Source of the DNA: Microscilla marina ATCC 23134
GTDB lineage: Bacteria > Bacteroidota > Bacteroidia > Cytophagales > Microscillaceae
Length of the DNA: 64,000 bases
Assembly: GCF_000169175.1 (NCBI RefSeq)
Contig: NZ_AAWS01000046.1
Coordinates: 1-64,000, forward strand
Direction of reading: 5' to 3'
Below are positions 8,613-18,573 of this stretch, piece by piece (the first letter of the stretch is position 1; every line of letters starts with the position of its first letter). A model generated the notes under the pieces. The model saw only the letters and a program-made list of their open reading frames with translations, did not search any database and was not told where the DNA came from. The position numbers and the translations under genes are program-made.

Positions 8613-11600
8613 ATGAAATATATCACTTCACTTATTTTTGCCTGCCTGCTGCTTTTTCAACACCCTACCCAGGCACAAAATTTTGCCTCCTCGTCGGTGT
8701 TGGGTACAGGTACTTGGTATAAAATAGGTACTACCCAACAAGGTATTTATAAAATAGACTATAATTTTTTGAAAGATGCTGGAGTAGATGTAGATAACAT
8801 TAACCCCCGAAACATACAACTGTATGGCAATGTAGGGGGCATGTTGCCTCAATCCAATAGTGCTTCCCGTGTAGACGATCTGCAGGAAAACTCAATATGG
8901 GTAGCGGGGCAAGACGACGGGAACTTTGACGCCAATGATTATATTTTGTTTTATGCCCAGGGAGCCGTAGAGTGGACCTATAACGCCACCAACAAACTAT
9001 TTGAACATACCCAAAATATTTATTCTGATTCAGTGTTTTGTTTTTTGACTATAGGCAGCAATGAGGGCAAAAGGGTACAGTCACAGGAAAACCTAAGTGG
9101 TACTACCCAAACCCTGACTACTTACGACGACTATCAAGTATATGAAAAAGACGAACGAACTATTTTGGAACAAGGTTCAGGCAGAGAATGGTACGGCGAA
9201 GTTTTTGATTTTGAAACGAATCAGAGCTTTACTTTTGACACTCCTGGTTTGTTAGCCAATGCCCCGCTTACACTTACTTCTTTTGTGATGGGGCGTTCAG
9301 CATTGGACACCAAGTTTTCTGTATCGCTCAATGGTGTTACTTTGGGTACTCAGTCAATAGCTGCCCAACCCACGGGCACTTATGATGTAAAAGGGATCAA
9401 CAATGTAAGGGACTTCACCCTGAACACCAGCCAACTATCCGGATTGAGTCAATTAACCATTGACCTGTTGTACGATAAAAACGGAGGAAGCTCCTCAGGT
9501 TATTTAAATTACCTGCGGGTAAATTATCAACGGCAATTACAGCTATATAATAACCAAACTACCTTTAGGGCTATAGCCAGCCTGGAGCAACCTTTGACTG
9601 CTTTTTCGGTAGCCAACGTGGGCAATGGTGCCATTGTTTGGGATATTAGCAACCCATTACACCCTGTAAACCAACCTTATACCTTAAGTGGGAGCAATGC
9701 GGTGTTTGGAGCAAGTACTGCCACTGCGTTGAAACAATTTGTGGTTTTTCAGGGCAGTGATTTTCCCACCCCTGAGTCGGTACAAACACTGCCCAACCAA
9801 AACCTACATGCTTTGCTCCCTACCAATTTGGTGATTATTGTCCCAGAAGTGTTTTTGAGCGAAGCCGAACGCCTGGCCGCCTTTAGGCGCACCAATGATG
9901 GTTTGAGCGTGACTGTAGTCAAACTTTCCCAGGTTTACAATGAGTTCTCGTCGGGCAAACAAGATGTAACTGCTTTGCGCGATTTTGCCCGAATGCTTTA
10001 CCTGCGCGATTCTCAAGTATTTAAGTACCTGTTGCTGTTTGGCGATGCCTCTTTCGACTATAAAGATCGAGTAGCAAACAATACCAATTTTGTCCCTATC
10101 TATGAATCGCGCGAATCGTTGCATCCTATATTGAGTCATTCTTCCGACGATTATTTTGGGTTTCTTGAAGCAAGTGAAGGCGAATGGACAGAAACCTCTT
10201 TGGGCGACCACACGCTGGAAATTGGCATTGGGCGCTTGCCCGTAAAAACACTCGAAGAGGCAGCTAATGTAGTAACTAAACTCATTGGGTACGCCAATAA
10301 CCAATCTAATTTGGGGAGTTGGCGTAACCGGGTGGTGTTTGTGGCAGACGATGGCGATGTAAATATTCACCAATTAGATGCAGATGTGCTTGCCGAAGAC
10401 ATTAGAAACAACCATAAGAACTTCAATGTGAGCAAGTTGTTTTTAGACGCGTTCGAGCAAGTATCTACCCCCAACGGCGAGCTTGCTCCCACGTTGAAAG
10501 AAGCCCTTACCCAAAATGTAGAAAAGGGAGCCCTCATTGTAAACTATACCGGACACGGCGGGGAAATTGGCTGGGCAGAAGAAAAGCTGCTGAATGTGCC
10601 GCAAATCAATGATTGGGAAAACTACCATAACCTCCCTTTGTTTGTAACGGCTACTTGTGAGTTTGGGCGTTATGACGACCCCTTGAGGGTGGCAGGTGCC
10701 GAATATATTTTGCTCAACCCCAAAGGCGGAGGCATTGGGCTCATTACTACCACCCGGCCGGTGTATTCGAGCACTAATTTTTTATTGAGCAAAGCTTTTT
10801 ATGCTGAAGTGTTTAAACCCATTGACGGAGCAATGCCTCGTTTGGGTGACCTAATGATCAAGACCAAAAACAACAGCTTGAATGGAGCCATTAATCGTAA
10901 CTTTGCCTTACTGGGCGATCCATCATTACGATTGGCTTATCCTAAACATAAAGTGGCCGTGACTAAAATAACCAATGCCAATACGGGGCAAGTAGTGAAT
11001 ACCATAAGTGCGCTGGACAAAGTGACTGTAGAAGGGGAGGTGACAAATGCGCAAGATATTTTGCTCGATGGATTTGAGGGAGTACTAGACATTACCATAT
11101 TTGACAAAGCGCAAGAGCTAACCACCCTGGGAACCGAGAGTAGCCGTATTCAGTTTAAGGCACAGAACAACAAAATATTTGTGGGTAAGGCCAGTGTGAA
11201 GGCAGGTAAGTTTACTTTTACCTTCATTGTACCCAAAGACATTGATTATAAGTTTGGAGAAGGGAAGTGGAGCTTTTATGCCCAGGCAAACGATGGAGTC
11301 AATGATGCCCAGGGAGCCAAAACCGATGTAATCATTGGTGGCACCAGTGCTTCTATTACCCCCGACGATACCCCCCCGGCTATTACTCTGTTTATGAACG
11401 ATGAAACTTTTGTGAATGGGGGTGTGGTACAGCCATCGGCTACTTTGATTGCCAAATTGAGCGACGAAAATGGGCTGAACATTGCCCAAACCGGAGTAGG
11501 ACACGAAATGACGGCGGTGTTGGATGGTGACCTGGAAAACCCTTGGATTCTGAACGATTTTTACGAAGGTAACCTGGACACTTATCAAGAGGGGGTAGTG

Positions 11601-12026
11601 CAATACCCTGTACGTGACCTTGCCAAAGGGAAGCATACGGTAGTAGTAAAAGTGTGGGACACCCACAACAACTCAAGCGAAGCAAGCATCGATTTTGTTG
11701 TAACCGACAATGCTGTAATGGCAATAAACGAGGTAATGAATTATCCCAACCCATTTAATCAGGCGACTACTTTTCGTTTTGACCACAACCGGGCGGGTGA
11801 AGCCCTCGAAGTAACCATTCAGATTTATAACCGCAATGGACAACACGTAAAAAAACTGCAATACACTACCAGCAAGGCGCTGACTCGTTTTGAGGGAGTG
11901 TGGGATGGCTTGGACAAACAAGGCAAAAAAATACCTCAAGGAGTGTATGTATACAAGATCACGGCACGTTCTGTTACCGATGGTGCCGAAGAGTTTGTTG
12001 TGCGAAGGTTAGTAGTGTTAGATTAG
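8613..12026 (+). CDS. porU: Type IX secretion system sortase PorU (C25 gingipain-like)
   Basis: 1137 residues with signal peptide MKYITSLIFACLLLFQHPTQAQ. PorU removes the C-terminal sorting domain from type IX cargo at the cell surface and attaches the protein to lipopolysaccharide. The C25 peptidase domain is at roughly residues 400-775. Its catalytic His lies in NYTGHGGEIGWAEE and its Cys in FVTATCEFGRYDDP. Before it is the beta-rich N-terminal region seen in PorU homologues (WYKIGTTQQGIYKIDYNFLKDAG). The end has a FlgD-like/type IX sorting-type domain (NEVMNYPNPFN, QIYNRNGQHVKKL, GVYVYKITA). Length near 1130 is typical. It lies 216 bp upstream of porV, the usual porU-porV pairing. The call is strong. 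Confidence 0.93.
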   Translation: MKYITSLIFACLLLFQHPTQAQNFASSSVLGTGTWYKIGTTQQGIYKIDYNFLKDAGVDVDNINPRNIQLYGNVGGMLPQSNSASRVDDLQENSIWVAGQDDGNFDANDYILFYAQGAVEWTYNATNKLFEHTQNIYSDSVFCFLTIGSNEGKRVQSQENLSGTTQTLTTYDDYQVYEKDERTILEQGSGREWYGEVFDFETNQSFTFDTPGLLANAPLTLTSFVMGRSALDTKFSVSLNGVTLGTQSIAAQPTGTYDVKGINNVRDFTLNTSQLSGLSQLTIDLLYDKNGGSSSGYLNYLRVNYQRQLQLYNNQTTFRAIASLEQPLTAFSVANVGNGAIVWDISNPLHPVNQPYTLSGSNAVFGASTATALKQFVVFQGSDFPTPESVQTLPNQNLHALLPTNLVIIVPEVFLSEAERLAAFRRTNDGLSVTVVKLSQVYNEFSSGKQDVTALRDFARMLYLRDSQVFKYLLLFGDASFDYKDRVANNTNFVPIYESRESLHPILSHSSDDYFGFLEASEGEWTETSLGDHTLEIGIGRLPVKTLEEAANVVTKLIGYANNQSNLGSWRNRVVFVADDGDVNIHQLDADVLAEDIRNNHKNFNVSKLFLDAFEQVSTPNGELAPTLKEALTQNVEKGALIVNYTGHGGEIGWAEEKLLNVPQINDWENYHNLPLFVTATCEFGRYDDPLRVAGAEYILLNPKGGGIGLITTTRPVYSSTNFLLSKAFYAEVFKPIDGAMPRLGDLMIKTKNNSLNGAINRNFALLGDPSLRLAYPKHKVAVTKITNANTGQVVNTISALDKVTVEGEVTNAQDILLDGFEGVLDITIFDKAQELTTLGTESSRIQFKAQNNKIFVGKASVKAGKFTFTFIVPKDIDYKFGEGKWSFYAQANDGVNDAQGAKTDVIIGGTSASITPDDTPPAITLFMNDETFVNGGVVQPSATLIAKLSDENGLNIAQTGVGHEMTAVLDGDLENPWILNDFYEGNLDTYQEGVVQYPVRDLAKGKHTVVVKVWDTHNNSSEASIDFVVTDNAVMAINEVMNYPNPFNQATTFRFDHNRAGEALEVTIQIYNRNGQHVKKLQYTTSKALTRFEGVWDGLDKQGKKIPQGVYVYKITARSVTDGAEEFVVRRLVVLD

Positions 12027-12180
12027 CACCAACTTACCAATAACAAGTTCACAAACAGCAAAGTACACGGCTTTATCCCTGATAATTTTATAACAAATAT
12101 TAGCGACTAATTAACTTTAGGGGGGAATAAAGGCATAAAACCCCCTGAGAAAAGTATACAAAAAGTATACATGTCATCTT

Positions 12181-12215
12181 TTTGCCTAAAATTCCCAACA
12201 AAAAAAGTATATTTG
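12181..12215 (+). promoter_or_regulatory. Putative Bacteroidota-type promoter of porV
   Basis: TTTG at 12181-12184 and TATATTTG at 12208-12215 fit the -33 TTTG / -7 TAnnTTTG pattern, although the 23-bp spacing is a little long. It would start transcription near 12222, before the chosen porV ATG at 12243. This argues against the in-frame start at 12171. Confidence 0.45.
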
Positions 12216-12242
12216 CAAAAGTATTATAAAAACCAAATCACA

Positions 12243-13427
12243 ATGAAATTTCATAGACGTGTAGTTTTATTAGTGGCTGCCTTTATGGTAGCTTTGGGTT
12301 CTTCCCAATCATTTAGTCAGACAGCCGCATTTATAGGGCAAGATACAGTGTCAAGACCCATCACCACTGCTGTACCTTTTTTATCTATTTCACCTGATGC
12401 CCGCGCTGCTGGTATGGGAGATGTAGGAGTAGCTACTACTGCTGATGTAAACAGTATTTATTGGAACCCGGCAAAGCTGGTTTTTGCCGAAGGCAAAATA
12501 GGTGCTTCCCTTTCTTTCACTCCTTGGTTGCGTAAGCTCGTAAACGACATGTCGTTGTCTTATTTGTCTGCCTATTACAAACTGGATAACCGTCAGGCAT
12601 TTGGTTTTTCACTAAGATATTTCAATTTAGGTAGTATTCAGTTTACCGATAATCAAGGGGGGATAATCCGTGATTTTGTGCCCAACGAACTAGCAGCTAC
12701 CCTGACCTACTCACGTAAACTTTCTGAAAAGCTAGGGGTAGCAGTAAGTGGACGCTATATTCACTCCAACCTTTCGGCCGATTTGATTTTGGCGAACCAA
12801 CAAGAAACCAAAGCTGGAAACACAGTCGCTGCCGATATAGCTGTATTTTACAAAACCGATTTGACGGTAAGTGGAATGGAGTCAAACCTGGCTTTTGGGG
12901 CAAACATTTCTAACATTGGTGCCAAAATCTCTTATACCAACAAAAACGAAAGAGATTTTATTCCTACCAACCTTCGTTTAGGTTCTGCTTTTACTCTGAA
13001 CATCGACGAATTTAATAAATTTACCGTTGCTTTAGACTTTAACAAGTTAATGGTACCCACTCCACCTCAGGTAGACAGCCAAGGAAACATTATCTCTGGT
13101 ACCAGCCCTCGCGATAAAACTTTGTTGAGTGGTATGTTTGGATCATTTGCTGATGCCCCAGGAGGTTTTAGCGAAGAACTGAAAGAATTTATCATTGCTA
13201 CCGGAATAGAGTATTGGTACAACGATTTATTTGCGGCTCGTGTAGGGTATTACAACGAACACGCTCAAAAAGGTGATCGTAAGTACTTTACTGTAGGGGT
13301 AGGTCTGCGTTATAAAAAACTTGGTTTTGATGCAGCTTATTTGCTACCACAAAGAGAAACCAACCCATTGGCAGAAACACTTCGCTTCTCAATTTTGTTT
13401 AACCTGGGTGGCAAAGACAAGAAATAG
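12243..13427 (+). CDS. porV: Type IX secretion outer-membrane protein PorV (LptO)
   Basis: 394 residues from the ATG at 12243, which starts a clean signal peptide (MKFHRRVVLLVAAFMVALGS). PorV is an FadL-like 14-strand barrel that shuttles type IX cargo from the translocon to the PorU sortase. The diagnostic N-terminal block is VPFLSISPDARAAGMGDVG followed by ATTADVNSIYWNPAKLVF. Later strands include EYWYNDLFAARVGYYNEH and FTVGVGLRYKKLGFDAAYL. The gene follows porU and is closed by a strong terminator at 13459. Length and features are typical, so the identification is firm. Confidence 0.93.
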   Translation: MKFHRRVVLLVAAFMVALGSSQSFSQTAAFIGQDTVSRPITTAVPFLSISPDARAAGMGDVGVATTADVNSIYWNPAKLVFAEGKIGASLSFTPWLRKLVNDMSLSYLSAYYKLDNRQAFGFSLRYFNLGSIQFTDNQGGIIRDFVPNELAATLTYSRKLSEKLGVAVSGRYIHSNLSADLILANQQETKAGNTVAADIAVFYKTDLTVSGMESNLAFGANISNIGAKISYTNKNERDFIPTNLRLGSAFTLNIDEFNKFTVALDFNKLMVPTPPQVDSQGNIISGTSPRDKTLLSGMFGSFADAPGGFSEELKEFIIATGIEYWYNDLFAARVGYYNEHAQKGDRKYFTVGVGLRYKKLGFDAAYLLPQRETNPLAETLRFSILFNLGGKDKK

Positions 13428-13458
13428 TTTATTACAAAGTACAGGAAAAACTTACCTG

Positions 13459-13488
13459 AACCCTTCTCCGTTTGGAGAAGGGTTTTTT
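13459..13488 (+). terminator. Rho-independent terminator of porV
   Basis: AACCCTTCTCC and its complement GGAGAAGGGTT flank a four-base loop and are followed by TTTTTT. It starts about 30 bp after the porV stop. Confidence 0.85.
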
Positions 13489-13506
13489 ATTTGCTTAATT
13501 TAGAAT

Positions 13507-13715
13507 TACAATACTCCGCAGTGATTTTAGTCAAAGTTGATTATCAGTCTATTATAAATTTAAAAACCATTTAACTGCGTGTTTAGGCATACGCCCCAAC
13601 GCCCTTTTAAAAATAAAGCGAGTACACAATTTTTACATACACCGCTGATTAACTTCGTTGAGCTCACAAGTTCGGTTTACAGATATTAATTGAGTAAATA
13701 TTTACTCGAATCCGC
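13507..13715 (+). repeat. Dispersed intergenic element, copy A
   Basis: About 200 bp that align, with substitutions and small gaps, to the reverse complement of 21368-21548. The first 30 bases (from CAATACTCCGCAGTGATTTT) are identical apart from the ends. The middle shares GGTTTTTAAAT/ACTATTTAA-type blocks and CTTTTAAAAATAAA. The far end shares GGTTTACAG and ATTTACTCGAATC. In both copies the element points toward the start of the next gene. Its nature (mobile remnant or regulatory leader) is unknown. Confidence 0.7.
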
Positions 13716-13913
13716 TATGGATTTTTAACTAATAAATCCATAAGCCACTGAAAATAAGCATACTATGAATTTGTTAGTTGTTTATAGAGCAGGGTGTAGC
13801 TTGCGACTTGTCGCTTAAAGCTTGCCCCTGTGGGTGCTACGGACTATTGAAATTAAGCACCTGAAGATAAGCCGTGTGTTAGAATCATCAGACGAGTACA
13901 AAAACGACGAACT

Positions 13914-15194
13914 ATGTTAGACAGATCACAACCCCCCGCCTTTCACGTTGCTGACAAGGTGCCTATATTGCAAGCCAAGACCCAATACCTCGACAATGGC
14001 ATACCTGTACACTTGATCAACGCCGGAGGGCAGCCAGTGCTTAGGGTGGAGCTATTTTTTAAAGCAGGGGCTTTGATTGACCCTAAACTTGCGACCTCAT
14101 TTTTTGTAATCAAGATGTTGCGTGAGGGTACAAGTACCCGCAATACGCACCAAATAAGCGAATATATTGATCAATACGGAGCGTTTATCGAATTTAAACC
14201 AGGGCCTGATCGTATAGGAGTTATTGTATACACCTTGTCGAAGTACCTCGATAAGTTGTTGGTTTTAATTACAGAATTGCTCAACGAAGCTACTTTTCCT
14301 GAAAAAGAACTGGATAGTTTTAAGAACATTACTCGCCAAAACCTGCTGCTTAACCTTAAGCGTAATGGTTTTAGGGCGTCACGCAAAATGAGTCGAGTAT
14401 TGTTTGGCAGACACCCCTATGGGTTAGACCTAACCGAAGCCGCTATAGATGAAGTAAGCCGCGAAGATTTGCAGGGGTTTTACCATAAATACATTAAAAA
14501 CAACCCTTGTGATATTATTGTGTCGGGTGATGCCAACGAGGAGGTGCTCAAGGTGCTGAACAAATATTTTGGTGGGATCAACTTGTCAGAGTTTTTACTG
14601 CACCCGCCCAAGGTAGTGCCTACCCCAATGCCTTCAGAGCAACAGTTGCATTTAGACGTCCGCGAAAATGCTACCCAGTCGTCTATACGTATGGGAGGGC
14701 TCATATTTACCAAAAGCCACCCCGAATACTCCAGGTTCATCATTCTCAATGAAATTTTTGGCGGCTATTTTGGCTCACGACTAATGAGCAACATCCGCGA
14801 AGATAAAGGCTATACTTATGGTATTTATGCCAGGGTAGCATTGCTGGAACAAGCAGCTTATTACGGTATTATGACCGATGTACGCAAAGAGTTTACCCAA
14901 CATACTATAGACGAAATTCATAAAGAATCGAAGCGCATGCGCACTGAACTGGTGCCCGAAGAAGAGCTGAGCCTTGTAAAAAACTATATGTCAGGCACAC
15001 TTACCAGCACCATTAATTCCCCTTTTGCCCTTGCTGATGTGTTCAAAGGGTTGCACTTTCACGGGTTGGACTATAGTTTTTACGACAATTACTTTGAAGT
15101 ACTTAAAAACATTACCCCAGAAGACTTGATGGAACTAGCCAATAAATATTTGCGTACCGAAGAAATGTATGAGATAGTAGTAGGAGGGAAGTAA
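13914..15194 (+). CDS. M16-family (insulinase-like) protein lacking the zinc-binding motif
   Basis: 426 residues with the M16 two-lobe layout. The N-terminal lobe begins LDNGIPVHLINAGGQPVLRVELFFKAGALIDP. The C-terminal lobe carries SNIREDKGYTYGIYARVA, the R/Y signature that helps bind substrate in the family. Where active members have HxxEH the sequence reads FFVIKMLREGTSTR, so both His and the Glu are missing and the protein should not be a peptidase by itself. In two-subunit M16 enzymes the partner without zinc supplies the R/Y pair, so this is probably such a subunit. Its catalytic partner is not in the window. No signal peptide is apparent, so cytosolic or periplasmic location is open. 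An intergenic element (13507-13715) lies upstream. Confidence 0.8.
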   Translation: MLDRSQPPAFHVADKVPILQAKTQYLDNGIPVHLINAGGQPVLRVELFFKAGALIDPKLATSFFVIKMLREGTSTRNTHQISEYIDQYGAFIEFKPGPDRIGVIVYTLSKYLDKLLVLITELLNEATFPEKELDSFKNITRQNLLLNLKRNGFRASRKMSRVLFGRHPYGLDLTEAAIDEVSREDLQGFYHKYIKNNPCDIIVSGDANEEVLKVLNKYFGGINLSEFLLHPPKVVPTPMPSEQQLHLDVRENATQSSIRMGGLIFTKSHPEYSRFIILNEIFGGYFGSRLMSNIREDKGYTYGIYARVALLEQAAYYGIMTDVRKEFTQHTIDEIHKESKRMRTELVPEEELSLVKNYMSGTLTSTINSPFALADVFKGLHFHGLDYSFYDNYFEVLKNITPEDLMELANKYLRTEEMYEIVVGGK

Positions 15195-15396
15195 GGTACT
15201 TGATAATGAGTGATTTATAAAATACCTTAGTTGGTTATTTGATTATAGCAGTTATGTTGTATAAGGTATAGATGAGTGTTAGTATTTGGATTTTTTAGTG
15301 AATTACCGAATTATATTGCGTATATTAGGGTTTTTGGTTTGTGATTTGCATATATCATAACCTATTCATCTTTGTTAAATTTAAGTTTACTTCGCT

Positions 15397-15615
15397 ATGT
15401 TGACTAATAATAATCATACTATACTCAAAGATCAATCATTTGATGCTCATTACCGTGTTTTAACCATTCGTATGCAAAAGGCCGTAAGTCCTCAGGAACT
15501 TAAACCAACTTTGCGCAAGATTGTAGAAGAAGAATTGAGAGGAAATTATGAAATGGAAAAATATGAAACCTATACAAAAACCATGTATAGAGTGGCGGCT
15601 GTCAGAAAGCCGTAG
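15397..15615 (+). CDS. Small hypothetical protein
   Basis: 72 residues, no membrane segment, charged C-terminus (IVEEELRGNYEMEKYETYTKTMYRVAAVRKP). It starts at an ATG about 200 bp after the M16 gene and is on the same strand. I do not recognise a family. Coding is supported only by a clean frame and a plausible composition. Confidence 0.45.
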   Translation: MLTNNNHTILKDQSFDAHYRVLTIRMQKAVSPQELKPTLRKIVEEELRGNYEMEKYETYTKTMYRVAAVRKP

Positions 15616-15740
15616 TTTGATATAAGCTCCTCCAACCAGTCTTGTGCTTTTCCTTTCTTTGCCCATTGTTTAGGTGCCTCCAAAAATGATTTTTTCCTTA
15701 AAACCTCTAATTAGACCCTTAAAACAGCTTCATAAGGCAG

Positions 15741-18494
15741 TTATTTTAACTTTCTAAGTGTAGCTTCAATCACCTCTATACATTTTGCCTGGTCGTATTT
15801 CCAGGTAAGGTAAGGGAGAGGAACAATGGGCACACCAGCCCTGCTTAATATCTTATAACGTTCTAGTGTAAATGCATTTTCGTAAATACCTGGAAACCCT
15901 ATCAGGTTGATACCCATTGTTTTATGTTTGTCTTGTACCACAATGTCAATGTCGAGCCCGGCAATAGGGTAAGAACGAAAGCAATGATACTTTAGTGACT
16001 GTAGTGCCGTTTCTACCTCATCGGCAAAAGTACAATGAGCTCCTGACGGATCATAGTTACGGCTGAAGTTTTTTTCCTCATCTACCACATAGCTTAAGTA
16101 CTGCTTAAGCAAAGTTTGGTTTTTTAACTCTTGAGGGGCGGCCGAAGTAACTACAAACTGCTTGGCACGGGCGCGGGTAATTGCTACATTAAATAAGTCC
16201 TCTTTGTTGATGTGTACAAACGAGCCACTTGCCGAGTGTTGATCTACTACAAATGAGATAAACATCATGTCGCGCTCTTCTCCTTGAAACGAGTGCGCAG
16301 TGCCCACCATCAGGTTATGTTTTTTGAGCGAGGCCAGTGAAATTTCCTCTGAAATACGCTTGGTCAAATAGTCAACCTGTGCCCTAAATGGTGACAGCAC
16401 CCCTATACTGTGACAAATGTCTTTTGATAAAATTTGCTCGTTTTCAACAGTCTTTTTTATGCGGGCAATAATCATCTCCGACTCTCCTTCATTGTAACCT
16501 TTGGGGCTGCGTTCTCCTTCATTGGTCAATAGTTGCAAACTTTTCACCCTTTCATTATGAGGGGTTTGGGTCATAAGGTTGAGCCTGTTTTGATAAAAAA
16601 ACTTGTTACTAAAATTGATGATTTCAGGCAAGCTACGGTAGTGTTCATCCAAAAACGTGATGGCATCCTGGGTTTCTATAGAGCCATTTACTGCATCCAG
16701 AACACTTTGATTTCGGTAGTCAAGATCAAAAACGGTTTCATTGTCTAAATGATGTTGCTTACGTAAAAAATTTTGCCTGGCCTCTGACAAAAACGATACA
16801 TGGCGCAATTGCGAAGGGTCACCCACAATGACCACCCTTTTGGCACGCTGCAAAATCGCCAAACAACTGGCAATGTCACACTGCGAAGCTTCGTCAATAA
16901 TGGCCACATCAAACATATCTTGGCGAAGCGGCAACACATTGCTCACGTCTGAAAGGTTAACCAACCAAATAGGAAAAGTACTTAGTATAGTGTCAAAATC
17001 GATGCTGTCAAAAAGCTGTGCTTGTTTGTGCCCTTTGCGTGCCTTGATAGCCTTCAGGAAATTACTCAGGTCTTTGCGTTTAAACCTGATTACATCTACT
17101 AATTTAAGTTGGTAGCCCAAGTGAATATACTCTTTCAGTAGTTTAGTACGCTGTGCCAGCAATCCCTCAAGCTTCGACACCAGTTCCCAGTGAATAGGAC
17201 GTTCAGTGCTTTTATTGCGTATTCGGTTGGTTTTAAAGTTGACAATCCAGCGCTTGATTAGGTTTTTTGCCTGGTTGTTGGCAGCAATAAAGTTTCCCCA
17301 TTTTATCTCCTCATTTACTCTTTGGTCAAACAATACCTCAAGGGCTTGTATTTCTTGCTCAATGGTTTGCAAACGGTTACCCATTTGTTGGTACTTCTTT
17401 TTTGCTTCGGGCACCTGACCAGGGTCAGGAATACCAATGCCACTCAGAATATTCTTAATATACAGTTTAAGGTCTTTCATGTACTGGCTTTTACCGCCGC
17501 GAATTACCCCATTTTTAAACCCCAGTTGTTGTTCTATTTTATCACCTACTACATCTACAGCATGATTCATTTGCGAGGCAATCAACACCGACTCGCCCCT
17601 GGTGAGGTGGTCAGTAGCAAGGGCAGCTATAGTATAAGTCTTGCCCGTGCCTGGTGGTCCTACTACAATGCTTAGCGGGTGACATTGTGCCATAGCCAAT
17701 ACTTTTTTCTGGGCTTTGCTGAGCACCGAGGGCACCAGCGATGGCTTAGGAGGAGGGTAGTGGGCGGGAGGAGCTTCACCAAACAATGCCTTGAGCGCAC
17801 TCGAAAACTGATCACTATTGCCAATGAGCCCTAGTTCATTGATTACTCCACGGGTCGTGTTTGAGCTCATCATAACACCTGCGGCACTGGCTGGCACCAA
17901 GCGCAGTATTTTCGATTTTATCAATTTTTTGAGCGCTTCTTCGGTCAGTAAATCTTCTGGATAGCGATACATTTCCTCAAAATTTACCTCAGTCCAATAT
18001 TTTTTGAGCACATCTGTCAATTCTTTGGCTTCGGTAAAAGTGATGGCTTCTTGTGGAATTTGCTTAAAAATCTCTTCCACATTATGATCTGGTTGGTTGA
18101 GCATTGCCAACAAGGGATAGTTTACTTGCTGTTTGCTAAAGTCTATTTTTACATAATAATCTTCTTTTTTTTTGACTAATTCGGCGGGGTAATAAAGCAA
18201 GGGAGCGCAAAGTTTTCGGGGTCCAATGTGTTCGTTGGGGTTATGACCCGTTACAAAAAAAGCAAAGTAATACAGCGATTTTTCCCGCTGATAAAGTTGT
18301 AGTTCTTTTTCGATGTGCTGTGCTTTGTCAAGCGGGATATATTCCTGAGGAAGATTTTGATTGAGCAATTGCTCTTGTTTGTCAGTAACGTTTTTATGCT
18401 CTATTTTTTTATCAAAAAGATTCCAAACAGTAGCCTCGCGCTGGTCTGCCTGATAACAATCTTTAAAATAATGAACCAGTTGTTGTATTCTCAT
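15741..18494 (-). CDS. SF1B (Upf1/Dna2-like) helicase with degenerate nuclease-like tail
   Basis: 917 residues. Helicase motifs in order are VVGPPGTGKT (Walker A, near 280), a coiled insertion at about 365-480, VAIIDEASQCD (Walker B), VIVGDPSQLRHVSF, LDEHYRSLPEIINFSNKFF, GVLSPFRAQVDYL, GTAHSFQGEERDMMFISFVVD and NVAITRARAKQFVV. This is the ATP-driven 5'-3' nucleic-acid helicase set. The last 95 residues (from ADEVETAL) resemble the restriction-endonuclease fold appended to many such helicases, with GLDIDIVVQD. The following strand reads GINLIGFPG where an acidic residue is expected, so nuclease activity is doubtful. A small membrane ORF precedes it on the same strand. A repair or defence role is possible but unproven. 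Confidence 0.8.
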   Translation of the reverse strand: MRIQQLVHYFKDCYQADQREATVWNLFDKKIEHKNVTDKQEQLLNQNLPQEYIPLDKAQHIEKELQLYQREKSLYYFAFFVTGHNPNEHIGPRKLCAPLLYYPAELVKKKEDYYVKIDFSKQQVNYPLLAMLNQPDHNVEEIFKQIPQEAITFTEAKELTDVLKKYWTEVNFEEMYRYPEDLLTEEALKKLIKSKILRLVPASAAGVMMSSNTTRGVINELGLIGNSDQFSSALKALFGEAPPAHYPPPKPSLVPSVLSKAQKKVLAMAQCHPLSIVVGPPGTGKTYTIAALATDHLTRGESVLIASQMNHAVDVVGDKIEQQLGFKNGVIRGGKSQYMKDLKLYIKNILSGIGIPDPGQVPEAKKKYQQMGNRLQTIEQEIQALEVLFDQRVNEEIKWGNFIAANNQAKNLIKRWIVNFKTNRIRNKSTERPIHWELVSKLEGLLAQRTKLLKEYIHLGYQLKLVDVIRFKRKDLSNFLKAIKARKGHKQAQLFDSIDFDTILSTFPIWLVNLSDVSNVLPLRQDMFDVAIIDEASQCDIASCLAILQRAKRVVIVGDPSQLRHVSFLSEARQNFLRKQHHLDNETVFDLDYRNQSVLDAVNGSIETQDAITFLDEHYRSLPEIINFSNKFFYQNRLNLMTQTPHNERVKSLQLLTNEGERSPKGYNEGESEMIIARIKKTVENEQILSKDICHSIGVLSPFRAQVDYLTKRISEEISLASLKKHNLMVGTAHSFQGEERDMMFISFVVDQHSASGSFVHINKEDLFNVAITRARAKQFVVTSAAPQELKNQTLLKQYLSYVVDEEKNFSRNYDPSGAHCTFADEVETALQSLKYHCFRSYPIAGLDIDIVVQDKHKTMGINLIGFPGIYENAFTLERYKILSRAGVPIVPLPYLTWKYDQAKCIEVIEATLRKLK

Positions 18495-18573
18495 AGTTTG
18501 ATTTTTACCTCACTATCAAATATACTATTTTCATTCTAAATTACCATCAAAGCCTTAAGACCACTGAGGTTAT

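Noticed and set aside
11118-11666. 182-residue frame opposite porU
   Set aside because: Shadow of porU, as are the other minus-strand frames between 9804 and 11939.
15741-18494. Helicase as an anti-phage defence gene
   Set aside because: The motifs are generic SF1B and no defence neighbours are present, so only a possible role is noted.
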